Shown piece after piece: positions 1-8,837 of a stretch of DNA of 52,383 nucleotides. The notes beneath the pieces are model-generated. The model saw only the letters and a program-made list of their open reading frames with translations. It had not been told where the DNA came from and searched no databases. Position numbers and translations under genes: made by a program. This DNA comes from Tenebrionibacter intestinalis (GTDB lineage Bacteria; Pseudomonadota; Gammaproteobacteria; Enterobacterales; Enterobacteriaceae). Position 1 is the stretch's first letter, and each line of letters opens with the position of its first letter. The stretch is from NCBI RefSeq assembly GCF_016632365.1, contig NZ_JAEPBH010000022.1, positions 1 through 52,383 on the forward strand. Reading direction: 5' to 3'.

Positions 1-2
1 TA

Positions 3-857
3 GTTGGCGCCAGTCGGCAAAACTAGTTGACGTCTAATACACAGCATCTGGAAAACGCAGTTTCACGCGATAATGTGGCAGTCTTGCACGACGGGCTAAC
101 GCCCGAAAAGGTTGCAGGCTATATTCGCCGCGCGCGGGCAGTTGTTAGTGTGGATACTGCCATTGTGCATATGGCTGTTGGCCTGAAAGCGAAGCTGGTG
201 GCGATCTACCCGTTGATTGCAGATCAACACAACCCATGGTTGCCGCCTCGTTCACCTTTTACACAAGTGATCTACAGCGAGCAACATCCAGACACACTCC
301 GTCGTACGGGCAAAAAAAATATGGATGTTTTTTCGCTAACGTCATTAATGAACGCATTGCAGACTCTCTTAACACTGCCAGCAGAAGCGAAAAACAGCAT
401 GTCGCTTAACGCCAGAATCATCCCTGGGCTAGGGGTAGCGACGGGCACGCTGGCGCGGCAACTGCCCTTAATCTGTGAAAAATTTCCTGAAGTTGCAGGC
501 TGTTATGCCGGGACGATCAACCTTGAATTCAGCATTCCTGTCGCAGTCGTGCGGCCCGATCACCGTACCGCGCCGCTGGCCTGGACTCCCAGTGGACGCA
601 CTACCGAGATATTCGATCTACTGCGCATTGAACTTGAATTCAGCCATTTAACTGAACGCATCCCCGCATGGCTGTACATTGCCCACAGCTCGCCACACCG
701 CCGGACGCCGACCATTCACGAAGCAATCGCGCCGCGCATTAACCTCAATGGCGCCACGCACTGTCGACTCCACTTACCCGCTGAGGCTATCGTACTGGGC
801 GAAAGCGGTACTCAGGCAACAGAAGCTATCAATTTGTCACTTTCATCAACCCAGTAA
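3..857 (+). pseudogene. GT9 glycosyltransferase C-terminal half fused to a DUF120 (archaeal riboflavin-kinase-like) domain; 5' part interrupted
   Basis: The longest open stretch starts at a TTG at 27 and gives 276 residues. Residues 1-120 resemble the C-terminal Rossmann domain of GT9/heptosyltransferases (VSVDTAIVHMAVGL, then an NPWLPP segment). Residues 125-265 resemble the CTP-dependent riboflavin kinase family (DUF120): an IIPGLGVATG start, a GTINLEF strand matching the GTLN nucleotide-binding motif, and IHEAIAPRINL matching the family's IIAP-(x)-LR segment. The same frame is open back to base 3 but broken by an amber codon at 24-26, and the GT9 N-terminal domain is missing or outside the window. 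The gene is therefore probably interrupted, unless the stop is read through or is a sequence error. Its 3' end overlaps the convergent glycosyltransferase gene by 46 bases. Substrate unknown. Confidence 0.6.
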
Positions 858-1603
858 TCCGCATTCGCCTCAATATGCAAAAACAGTTTTGCCAGCAGCG
901 AGCCACCCGCCAGGAATTCAGCCACAGTTTCTCTCCGGGCTTCTGTACGCCGGAAATAGGTGTTGTAAAGTTTGAGAATGGCCACGTCGTTAATCAAAAA
1001 TGCCCCGACGGCAATATCGGTGCGACGCATCACCTCGCAACCAGCAAAGTTGTAAAGAGGGCGGTATCCGGGATCGATGACCTCCCCGCCAATCGGGATG
1101 GCAGCATCGGCAGCCTGGGCAATGATATTTTTGATTCTCCCAGGATTACCCCAAGCGTGATTCTCGCTCTCAAGCCCAATAGCTAAGGCTTGCGCAAGTA
1201 TGGGGTTTCCCGGCAGGGACGCGAAAATACACTCGCTATGCCAGTGCAATTTATGGCTCAGCCCTGTCGGAAATAACTCAACACTCGGATCTCTAAACAG
1301 CAACGTATCCGCATCCAACCATGCCCCGCCCCAGCGATGTACAAACGCCATGCGAATGAAATCGCTCTTCGCCACAATAGCTTCAATGCCGTTCGCCAGC
1401 GTAAAGCTCAGCGGTTCAAAAGCCCAAGCTTTATTCATGATGTCAGCATCGATGTGCTCGCTTACCGTTCGCGGCGTAAGCAGAAGAAAACGATCGCCTA
1501 GAGCTCTGCGCATAGAAACCAGTGCCAGGGCAACATAAGCCGGCATGGTCTGACCCGGTGCGTTTTCCCAGTAACTAACGTAATGGGTAGTGTCGGACAT
1601 CAT
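812..1603 (-). CDS. GT32-like glycosyltransferase with a DxD motif
   Basis: The 263-residue protein shows the signature of the DXD-sugar-binding Gly_transf_sug/GT32 group: SDFIRMAFVHRWGGAWLDAD at about residues 80-99. D97 and D99 form the metal/nucleotide-sugar-binding DxD. An N-terminal YWEN segment and an 'IPIGGEVIDPGYRPLYNF' region follow the usual acceptor-side layout. There is no signal peptide or membrane helix, so it is probably cytosolic. It is the last gene of a four-gene leftward operon. Its ATG overlaps the stop of the phosphoribosyltransferase gene (ATGA), so the two are probably translationally coupled. The sugar donor and acceptor cannot be told from sequence. The operon has no capsule or LPS genes, so the acceptor may be a small molecule or a protein (inference). 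Confidence 0.75.
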   Translation of the reverse strand: MMSDTTHYVSYWENAPGQTMPAYVALALVSMRRALGDRFLLLTPRTVSEHIDADIMNKAWAFEPLSFTLANGIEAIVAKSDFIRMAFVHRWGGAWLDADTLLFRDPSVELFPTGLSHKLHWHSECIFASLPGNPILAQALAIGLESENHAWGNPGRIKNIIAQAADAAIPIGGEVIDPGYRPLYNFAGCEVMRRTDIAVGAFLINDVAILKLYNTYFRRTEARRETVAEFLAGGSLLAKLFLHIEANADYWVDESDKLIASVA

Positions 1604-2730
1604 TTCACCAGCACCTTACCTTTCGCACACAACAGCCCATTTTGCATCAGATATGTTCTGAGCATCACCAGTGATGGCGCGCATGCAGGCTGAGCCAAAA
1701 ACTCATTATTTAACGCTGATTTATACAGATTAAGCCAGGTCAGCACCGGCACATTTGGCAGGAAAGCCGGTAAACTATCCCGGTTGTCTTCGCCAAATAA
1801 CAGACGCAACGCACGCAGAATGGGCTGATAGCCCGGAGCAGAGAGCAGTTGCGCGATGTTTTCATCCAAATGCTGCTTTACGCTCACGCTGTTTAGCCGA
1901 TCCTCCACCGACGCATCAGTTAATGCCACCCGGGGATCTAGTGCGACTGGGTAAATGGCACGAAATGACCGGGCGCCGTTACACAGCGATTCATACAACA
2001 CTTTGTCCGCCGTTGCCCCAGTCACCAGCACGTCATCTCCGAAAATGACATGCACGCCGCTCCAGCGGTAAAAATTCTCCGCTGGAATCACATGATCCTG
2101 CACAAGATTGACCCGATCGCGCTCGGCCTGACTAAGGCTAGCGTAATTTTCACACGGCGGCGCAATCCTGGGCAGTTTAACGTTGATAATGGTGGGCAAT
2201 CCTTTATGCGCCAACGTGAGATTAATTTCCTCAACCACGATATCGTAGAGCACATTGGCCGTGGAAGGCACATTACGCCAGCCCGTGGTCATCATCACAA
2301 CACTCTCTCCCTCCTCTTTGGCCTTGCAAAACAACCCTGACCATGAAGAGGAGGCGTCATCCAGTTCTGCGGCAAGATAGTCGATAACGCACCGTGCCAG
2401 ATAGTGTATCTCGCTCACTCCGCCATATTTCGCACGGCTATAAATGCCCGCCAATGTTGTAGCGTCAGCACCGGTGCGCATATCGAAAAATGATCCAGTC
2501 GCATTCGGCGTCAGATAATGCAGCGCCTTACCACCAAAAATAGCGACGTAATCGGACATGTCGATCAAACCGCGCGCCAGCAAATCGGTCGCGAACGCGC
2601 GAAAACCGGATTTAACATCCTGCGCATTGATCTGTGCACTGGCCTGGCGAAACATTGCCAACTGGGTTGCGAGCGGTTCGTTGTGCAACGTGTTCCACGC
2701 AAGTGAATGCGGAGTTTTTAGTCCATTCAT
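1600..2730 (-). CDS. Phosphoribosyltransferase-family protein
   Basis: This 376-residue protein carries one convincing motif: HVIFGDDVLVTGATADKV at about residues 227-244. It matches the PRPP-binding loop of type I phosphoribosyltransferases (hydrophobic strand, two acidic residues, TGaT). The N-terminal 120 residues and the C-terminal 100 residues match nothing I recognise, so it is longer than ordinary purine/pyrimidine PRTases (about 180-240 residues). It probably transfers a ribose phosphate to or from a base-like substrate (inference). It starts 11 bases after the PHP gene and overlaps the glycosyltransferase downstream by 4 bases, so all belong to one operon. No signal peptide or membrane segments. 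Confidence 0.65.
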   Translation of the reverse strand: MNGLKTPHSLAWNTLHNEPLATQLAMFRQASAQINAQDVKSGFRAFATDLLARGLIDMSDYVAIFGGKALHYLTPNATGSFFDMRTGADATTLAGIYSRAKYGGVSEIHYLARCVIDYLAAELDDASSSWSGLFCKAKEEGESVVMMTTGWRNVPSTANVLYDIVVEEINLTLAHKGLPTIINVKLPRIAPPCENYASLSQAERDRVNLVQDHVIPAENFYRWSGVHVIFGDDVLVTGATADKVLYESLCNGARSFRAIYPVALDPRVALTDASVEDRLNSVSVKQHLDENIAQLLSAPGYQPILRALRLLFGEDNRDSLPAFLPNVPVLTWLNLYKSALNNEFLAQPACAPSLVMLRTYLMQNGLLCAKGKVLVK

Positions 2731-2741
2731 GGTGAAGATCC

Positions 2742-3587
2742 TTAGCGAGATGCTAGCGCAGCGTGAAATTGAAGGTCATTAAGCAAAACATCAATGCGTT
2801 GACGCTGCTGATAATAGCAGAGGGATTGAAGCCCTAATGGCCTGAGTGCCGCCAACAGTTCAGCGATCCCCGCTCCGGCATCGCGCGGATCATGGGCATC
2901 GGATCCGATGGTTAATGGAACATTGTTCTCCAGTAATTTTTCCAGCAAAGCGCGGGAGGGATAGGACCATCTTCCAGTCACCTCTTTACCCGTCGTCGGA
3001 TCAAGGCTGGATTTACGCAGACCCGAAGCATTCAGCTCATATGCGATACCGCTGCGTACGAGCGGCGTAATCAGCGGTTCAAAGCGACGCAAAAACACAT
3101 CCTCTGGGATTGCGCGCAGCAGCGTATCAGCGTGCCCAACCGCATCAAACAACTGGCTTTCCAGCAATGCTTCAAGCTGAGCAAAGTATTTGTCCAGAAA
3201 GGAGGCTGCAGCTAACCGGGGCAGTTCCCAGACCTTCACCATCGCCTTATCGGCAACAGTGACGTAGTGAATTGAACCGATGACAAAATCCATCGGATAG
3301 TGTGCAAGTAATTGCCGGTTATAACGCTCAGTTCCCGGCATATAATCGAGTTCCAGACCGCGTAGCAGCGTGATCTCGCCTTTATAAGTCTGCTGCGCCT
3401 TATCAATATCGGCGAAATAGCGCTCCAGTTCCGCTTCCAGTAAACGGTTCTGCGCATCCACCGGGAACGGAGCATGATCGGTGATGGTGAGTACTGTCAC
3501 ACCCGCAGCAATCGACGCACAAACAAGTTCGTCGATGGTGCCTACAGCATGTTTCGAGTAGAACGAGTGGCAGTGCGAATCAATCAT
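2742..3587 (-). CDS. PHP-domain phosphoesterase (histidinol-phosphatase-like)
   Basis: The 281-residue protein contains the PHP metal-site motifs in order: DSHCHS near the N terminus, TITDHAPF, GLELDY, GSIHYV, VGHADTLLR and a late GSDAHDP. This layout is that of HisJ-type histidinol phosphatases and related trinuclear-metal phosphoesterases, and all expected His/Asp/Glu ligands appear present. The start was set at 3587 because its ATG overlaps the TGA of the upstream radical SAM gene (ATGA). An in-frame upstream start would lengthen it by only four residues. Next to a PRTase and a radical SAM enzyme, it more likely removes a phosphate from a pathway intermediate than acts in histidine synthesis; no his genes are nearby (inference). 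Confidence 0.8.
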   Translation of the reverse strand: MIDSHCHSFYSKHAVGTIDELVCASIAAGVTVLTITDHAPFPVDAQNRLLEAELERYFADIDKAQQTYKGEITLLRGLELDYMPGTERYNRQLLAHYPMDFVIGSIHYVTVADKAMVKVWELPRLAAASFLDKYFAQLEALLESQLFDAVGHADTLLRAIPEDVFLRRFEPLITPLVRSGIAYELNASGLRKSSLDPTTGKEVTGRWSYPSRALLEKLLENNVPLTIGSDAHDPRDAGAGIAELLAALRPLGLQSLCYYQQRQRIDVLLNDLQFHAALASR

Positions 3588-4612
3588 GCGGCCTTCCATT
3601 GTTCAAGCAACCCGGAATGCTTCGCCATCTCTTTAACCAGCCAGTAAGGATTATTGGCTGTCGCGATGATCGCACGAAGCTGCGGAGTGTTTTCCAGCCG
3701 CGCCAGCAGTTCGGTTAACGGCTGGGTATATAACGCGCGCGACAAGGGATTTTCCCACACATGGCTCGCCAGATGATGCCAGTCGATCACATCAGAATGG
3801 ATATTCGCAACACGCTCGGTCTCAATACCGTACAGAAACACATCGCCATTGGGTTTAATTGTCACGTCCATGCCATTGGGCAGGGGCGCATGGTTCAGGC
3901 TGCCAAAGGTAAAAGGTTTATCGACTTTGGACTCGATCGCGGCAATATATCCCTGCAAATCCAGATAACCTTCCGGCGTATCTCTTGCCGGATGTACTAG
4001 GTTTTTGTAGTCGATGTTAAACGTGTCCGAACCTATCAATAATTTGTCTTCCAGTACACTGACAGGTTTTATGCTGGCGTTAATTCCCCATGAGGCCAGT
4101 TCATTCACCAGATATTCGCGCGTGAAGGCACGATCGGTATCGATTGAGCGAAATGAAAAGCTGATCGATGACGGTTTTTTGCGCTGAACATAGTCCAGGC
4201 TAAATCCATGTGCTCGCCATTTTACTTTTTCAATGTGATGACTGTCGGAACTGAGGCGAATATTACAGGTATCACCATTGGCGGAGACAAGGCGATTGAT
4301 CTCATCAAAGATCTTCTCCAGCTTCTCATGGCGAAAAAAACCGCTGGTAATAAACTCAAAGCTGTTGCCCCCGCGGGACAACGCCAGTAATTCGTAAAAG
4401 GTATTAATGTTATTGAGCGGTTCGCCCTCGCCACTCACGGAAATACGTTTTACGGCCGGATCATTAATGAGCGCCGACAGGTTGTCACGTGCCTGTATTG
4501 ACAGCACCATACTCTTACCAGTTGCGTGCTTATCCGCATACATGCAGAACGCACAGCCGATGCCACAGATCTGGGTGATATCCACATAAAGCAAATGACC
4601 ATGTAATTCCAT
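3584..4612 (-). CDS. Radical SAM enzyme
   Basis: The 342-residue protein has the CxxxCxxC cluster motif at C16-C20-C23 (ICGIGCAFCMY), preceded by the usual first strand (YVDITQ). ISVSGEGEPLN fits the glycine/Glu-rich SAM-binding strand. The C-terminal part, after about residue 225 (NGMDVTIKPNGDVFLYGIETERVANI), resembles the end of SPASM-like enzymes ('i.pdGdv.pc'), but without the extra cysteines, so it seems to have only one Fe-S cluster. It is the first gene of the leftward operon with the PHP, PRTase and GT32 genes, and it is divergent from the helicase operon across 286 bases. Substrate unknown. Confident for the superfamily only. Confidence 0.85.
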   Translation of the reverse strand: MELHGHLLYVDITQICGIGCAFCMYADKHATGKSMVLSIQARDNLSALINDPAVKRISVSGEGEPLNNINTFYELLALSRGGNSFEFITSGFFRHEKLEKIFDEINRLVSANGDTCNIRLSSDSHHIEKVKWRAHGFSLDYVQRKKPSSISFSFRSIDTDRAFTREYLVNELASWGINASIKPVSVLEDKLLIGSDTFNIDYKNLVHPARDTPEGYLDLQGYIAAIESKVDKPFTFGSLNHAPLPNGMDVTIKPNGDVFLYGIETERVANIHSDVIDWHHLASHVWENPLSRALYTQPLTELLARLENTPQLRAIIATANNPYWLVKEMAKHSGLLEQWKAA

Positions 4613-4898
4613 ATATAATATTCTGCCTTTATTTTAACAAAGCAATTGCACACTCTATTGTTCACAAAATACCCACTTAGCTGTATTTTAAGCAAGTGTC
4701 AAGGATTTTAAGAGAGTAAGTTCCGATCCTAACTGAATCGTAGCATCAGAAAGAATGCTTATAAATCAATTCGGCATCAACCTGAACCAATGGTTGAATT
4801 CATCACTAAGTAGCCTAATAATGGATTTTCCTGTTTCCCATCCATGACATGGATGCGTCTTTCATTCTGAATACTATCGGATGTGGATACCTTAAATT
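4613..4898. promoter_or_regulatory. Divergent intergenic region between the radical SAM and helicase operons
   Basis: These 286 bases separate the two divergent operons and must hold both promoters unless transcription enters from further away. The segment is more AT-rich than the flanking genes. I see no clear operator palindrome or riboswitch fold. The shared region makes joint regulation of the two operons plausible (inference). Confidence 0.45.
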
Positions 4899-7800
4899 AT
4901 GTCCAATCTTTACATTTGGGTTGACGATAAAAACCGCAATAACCTCATACGAACAATCGACAACCTGGCGCGGCGACATCCAGATTTTAAAGCGCTGCTG
5001 CGTGACGGAGATAAAATTGAAAATACCCTCAATCTTTTGTTTCCTCACGGCATGCCGATGGAGTACCTCATCTCCAACCTCAGCATTGATGAGCGGCCGG
5101 AAGAGAATTTAGATTTAGCCTTTCGTCCTGTGCTCGGTCCGGGACAACCTTGGCCGTTCCCGCCAGTTTGCTCACTGGTTGCAAAAGGTTTCTGGAAAAC
5201 CGGTGCGCCTTTTTTCAAGATTCAGGATATTTTCGAGGTTGCAGATGCGCCTGCACAGGTCTATGAAAAAAGGCTTCCCGTGGTGGTTTATCAGGATAAC
5301 CCCGCCCTACAGCCTCGAATCAAAAGAACCGATAATGCGCTGAGCCGGGAGTTAGCCCACGAGCTACCGCCAATCTCCGCCAACACACGAAGTAAACTGG
5401 TTGACTGGCGCGAGTTTCTGGAATGGAAACGCAAGCTGGTTTCCGAAAAAACCCGTGGATTGCATTTTACAAAACGTGGATGGCAGGAAGACAAATTGGT
5501 TTTCCAGGTCGTTGGTGAAAGCGAACAATATATCCGTGACGTGCTGCGTGCCTTGTCGCGCCAGGATGTAGTGGCGTTCGATCCTGCAGTTTCTGAAGAT
5601 GAGTGGCTGTTTCGAATCAGTGATAAAGACAGCGCCAAACGTACACCAAAAGGGATTGAACTCGGGCAACCGGAGGTCAGGCCAACGCTTGCGCCAAACA
5701 GGAGCATCCCCCAGGGTTGTCCGTGGCCCGTACCGTGTCTTGTCGATGTGTTTGTCAGCCTGTCAGAAGATGACCAGAATCAACTTTCGACGGCAGAAGA
5801 TCATGAAAGCGCCCGCGACAGTTTACTGGCCAGGATCCCTGAAAAAGGCTTTCTTTCGGTGTCGGCGGCGGGCGATTTAGCCTTGATCCGCCGTCACGAG
5901 CAGGCACTCAAACGCCTGCAAGATCAGGGTGGTTACGCCCCTTATCTCTCATCCTATCTCTTTGATGCGCGGCAAGCCAAAAGCCCCACCACGTTCGAAC
6001 CCATCACCGATTGGTTTCGCGAGGATCTGAACATTTTCCAGCAAGAGGCCGTCAACAAAATCCTCACGGCGCCGGATCTCTGCCTGATTCAGGGACCGCC
6101 TGGCACGGGGAAAACAACGGTGATTGCAGAAGCCATAATGCAACTGGCGCGTAAAGGGGAGCGGGTTCTGCTGGCTAGCCAGGCGCATACGGCGGTCGAT
6201 AACGCGCTGGAACGTCTGGGCAAACACCCGGATTTGCGGGTTATTCGTCTCGCACGTGATTTGAGCAAAATTTCCGGCGAGGGCAAAGCGTTCGTACAGG
6301 AAACCTCCTTATCCCGCTACTACACCTCGCTGGCTGAGGATGTAGAGAAACGCTTTCTGACGCCCTGGCGTGAGACAAAAGATCAGCTCAACCAACTGCA
6401 ATCGTGGCTTAATCAGGCGGAGTTTTTACGCCGTGACGCAGAACACGCCGGGCAGGCGCTTACCGCGCATGAACATGCGCTAAAGAAGGCAGAACAAAAC
6501 AGAACTCTGGCGTGGCGGAAATTGCAGGAGCAGGGGCAAAAACACGCAGATGCGAAACAGCGGCAAACCCGGTTACTGGCGCTGAAGGCATTCCTCGAAC
6601 AGAACGAGGAAACGATCCCTGAGCGTTGCCCGCTACCGGAACCCGCCACCTCCACTCTAGCATCTGCTTTGTTCGATCTTGCCAGCGCGCAGGTGAAACT
6701 TCCCGTCTCCGTTGCCGACTGGACCGCCGTACCGTCGCAACAACCCCAGATGCTGTCTGGGCTGTTGCGATTCTGGCACAGGTTGTGGGCGCACCGCACC
6801 AATCTGGAAAATGATGTGGCCCGCTTGCGGGCCACAGGGCCGTCTGCACTACAAAGCCCGGATAGGGCCATTCACCTTGCCGAATTGGAGGCCGAAGAGC
6901 GAGCACTTGCCGATAAACTTGACGACGATGAAAGTCTGCTTCCGGTATGGAAAGCCAAACGACAGGAGATTAAACAGCTTCGCGACAGTTCTGCCGGTGG
7001 CTTAAATCCGGAGCTGTACGGCAAAATGTTCCTTGACCCGGAATCCTGGTGTCAGCCGATTGAAAACGCGGAGCTGACGGGTAAGAAACTGGCGGCACGA
7101 GTTGCCGCCTTGGTGGCGAGCAGCACCGTGATTGAACGGGAATCAGCACAACTTCTGGCTCAGACTGACGAACTTATTGCGCTTTCTCACGTGCCGGATA
7201 TTGATGAATCTGAGTGGCGTCAACGCGAGCAAGAAACCGCCCATCAGCAACAGCGGGAGCCACAGATTCGCCAGGCTCTGGAAGACTGCATTAGCCAGCA
7301 GGCGGAGTGGTTGGCCCGGCGTGTCTCGCTGGCAACGTTGCCTGATTCACCCTCTGCGGAGATAAGCGTGCGCTTTGCGCAAGAGATGGCGTCCTGCGAA
7401 GAAACGATCGGTACGCTGACGTCGCGCCTTGCGGAACAGCAGGCGGTTCAGGAGGTCTGGGAGCCGTTGTTGCAGGACTGGAGCAACGATCTACGCCGTC
7501 AGGTTTCGCACCAAAACGATTGGCATCACTTTAAAGAAACGTTTGTGGCTGAATGCAACCTGGTTGCGATTACCTGTAACGAGCGTGAACAAACATTAGA
7601 AGAATCGGGCCAGGTCAGTTTTGATGTCGCCATTATCGATGAAGTCAGCAAAGCAACGCCGCTGGAGATGTTACTGCCGTTGATGCGCGCGCGCCGTTCA
7701 ATCTTGGTGGGCGATCACCGGCAATTACCGCCGCTGTTTCAGGAAGGCACCGATGCGCAAACCTTTAGCGATGCCGTCGATGAAGCGGACGAAGACGGGC

Positions 7801-8837
7801 AGAATACCCGAACATCGCTGACCCGGCATAATCTTCAGCGGTTTGAAAAAATGGTGACGGCATCATTATTCAAATCCCACTTCGAAACGGCTGATGATGC
7901 GATCAAAGCGCGTCTGGAAATACAGTTTCGAATGCACCCACAAATCATGGCGATGGTAAACCATTTCTATGAACGCCGCCTGAGCTGTGGGCTGGAGTTC
8001 CCCAATTACGACAGAAACCACGGTCTGGTGCTGGTCGATACCGACGGCAACACCATCGTGGAGCCTGCACGAAATAGTGCCGGAGAGCGGGTCGTCAAAG
8101 ATATCCAGCGCTCGCCTTCAACCATCCCACGGGAAGAAAAAGCGGTAACTGAGGGCGACCATGTGCTGTGGGTGGATACATCCCGTGACCTGCAAGGCCA
8201 ACTTCATAAAGAAGATGTGGACGCCAGCGGTAAACCCGCGCGCAGCAACTGGCTGGAAGCACAGCTTATTGCTCACACGCTGTTACAGATTGATAAACAG
8301 TGCGCCAGCCTTGGCTATTCAGCGCAAAAACGCTACCAAGTGGGTGTCGTCTCTTTCTATGCCCGTCAATGTCGGTTGATTCGCGAGGCCATCCGCGAGG
8401 TTAAACCTAACGGACGTTTTGACTGCCTGGATGTCGAGATCAATACCGTTATCCGCTATCAGGGCAAGGAGAAACCTACCATTCTCGTCAGCCTCGTGCG
8501 CAATGATGGCGTGGATACCCAAAGCCATGGCGGGAAGGTAAGACGCCGCTCCAGCCGCGCCAACGTCGCGCGTTACGAATTTATCAACGTCGCCTTCTCA
8601 CGCGCGCAAGAGCTACTGATTGTGTTTGGCGCACGAAATATGTACGAGTCCTATGACGTCACGCTTCCACATATGGACAGCGAGGGTGTAACAACCCGCA
8701 CGGTCTATAAAGACATTTTGGATCAACTGGACAGAAATGCTCAGTTGATTCCGGCGAGTCGCCTGATGCGAAATACACCGCAGAGTAAGCGTAACTCTCC
8801 ACCGTCATCCGGCATGCGTCACAGAGGGAATAAGTGA
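4899..8837 (+). CDS. Large UPF1-like superfamily 1 helicase with a long coiled-coil insertion
   Basis: This is a 1312-residue SF1 helicase of the AAA_11/AAA_12 (COG1112, UPF1/Dna2-like) type. An N-terminal region of about 360 residues of unknown fold precedes Walker A (IQGPPGTGKTTVIAEAI, about residues 396-412). Motif Ia (ASQAHTAVDNALERL) follows. About 440 residues then intervene, rich in Glu/Gln/Lys/Ala heptads and likely to be an antiparallel coiled-coil stalk. Motif II is IIDEVSKATPLEMLLPL (near 912), motif III is VGDHRQLPPLF, motif IV/V regions include LEIQFRMHPQIMAMVNHFY, and motif VI is FINVAFSRAQELLIVFG. All catalytic motifs look intact, so it should translocate on DNA or RNA using ATP. 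It is the first gene of a five-gene operon, and its TGA overlaps the next ATG by one base. Confidence 0.9.
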   Translation: MSNLYIWVDDKNRNNLIRTIDNLARRHPDFKALLRDGDKIENTLNLLFPHGMPMEYLISNLSIDERPEENLDLAFRPVLGPGQPWPFPPVCSLVAKGFWKTGAPFFKIQDIFEVADAPAQVYEKRLPVVVYQDNPALQPRIKRTDNALSRELAHELPPISANTRSKLVDWREFLEWKRKLVSEKTRGLHFTKRGWQEDKLVFQVVGESEQYIRDVLRALSRQDVVAFDPAVSEDEWLFRISDKDSAKRTPKGIELGQPEVRPTLAPNRSIPQGCPWPVPCLVDVFVSLSEDDQNQLSTAEDHESARDSLLARIPEKGFLSVSAAGDLALIRRHEQALKRLQDQGGYAPYLSSYLFDARQAKSPTTFEPITDWFREDLNIFQQEAVNKILTAPDLCLIQGPPGTGKTTVIAEAIMQLARKGERVLLASQAHTAVDNALERLGKHPDLRVIRLARDLSKISGEGKAFVQETSLSRYYTSLAEDVEKRFLTPWRETKDQLNQLQSWLNQAEFLRRDAEHAGQALTAHEHALKKAEQNRTLAWRKLQEQGQKHADAKQRQTRLLALKAFLEQNEETIPERCPLPEPATSTLASALFDLASAQVKLPVSVADWTAVPSQQPQMLSGLLRFWHRLWAHRTNLENDVARLRATGPSALQSPDRAIHLAELEAEERALADKLDDDESLLPVWKAKRQEIKQLRDSSAGGLNPELYGKMFLDPESWCQPIENAELTGKKLAARVAALVASSTVIERESAQLLAQTDELIALSHVPDIDESEWRQREQETAHQQQREPQIRQALEDCISQQAEWLARRVSLATLPDSPSAEISVRFAQEMASCEETIGTLTSRLAEQQAVQEVWEPLLQDWSNDLRRQVSHQNDWHHFKETFVAECNLVAITCNEREQTLEESGQVSFDVAIIDEVSKATPLEMLLPLMRARRSILVGDHRQLPPLFQEGTDAQTFSDAVDEADEDGQNTRTSLTRHNLQRFEKMVTASLFKSHFETADDAIKARLEIQFRMHPQIMAMVNHFYERRLSCGLEFPNYDRNHGLVLVDTDGNTIVEPARNSAGERVVKDIQRSPSTIPREEKAVTEGDHVLWVDTSRDLQGQLHKEDVDASGKPARSNWLEAQLIAHTLLQIDKQCASLGYSAQKRYQVGVVSFYARQCRLIREAIREVKPNGRFDCLDVEINTVIRYQGKEKPTILVSLVRNDGVDTQSHGGKVRRRSSRANVARYEFINVAFSRAQELLIVFGARNMYESYDVTLPHMDSEGVTTRTVYKDILDQLDRNAQLIPASRLMRNTPQSKRNSPPSSGMRHRGNK

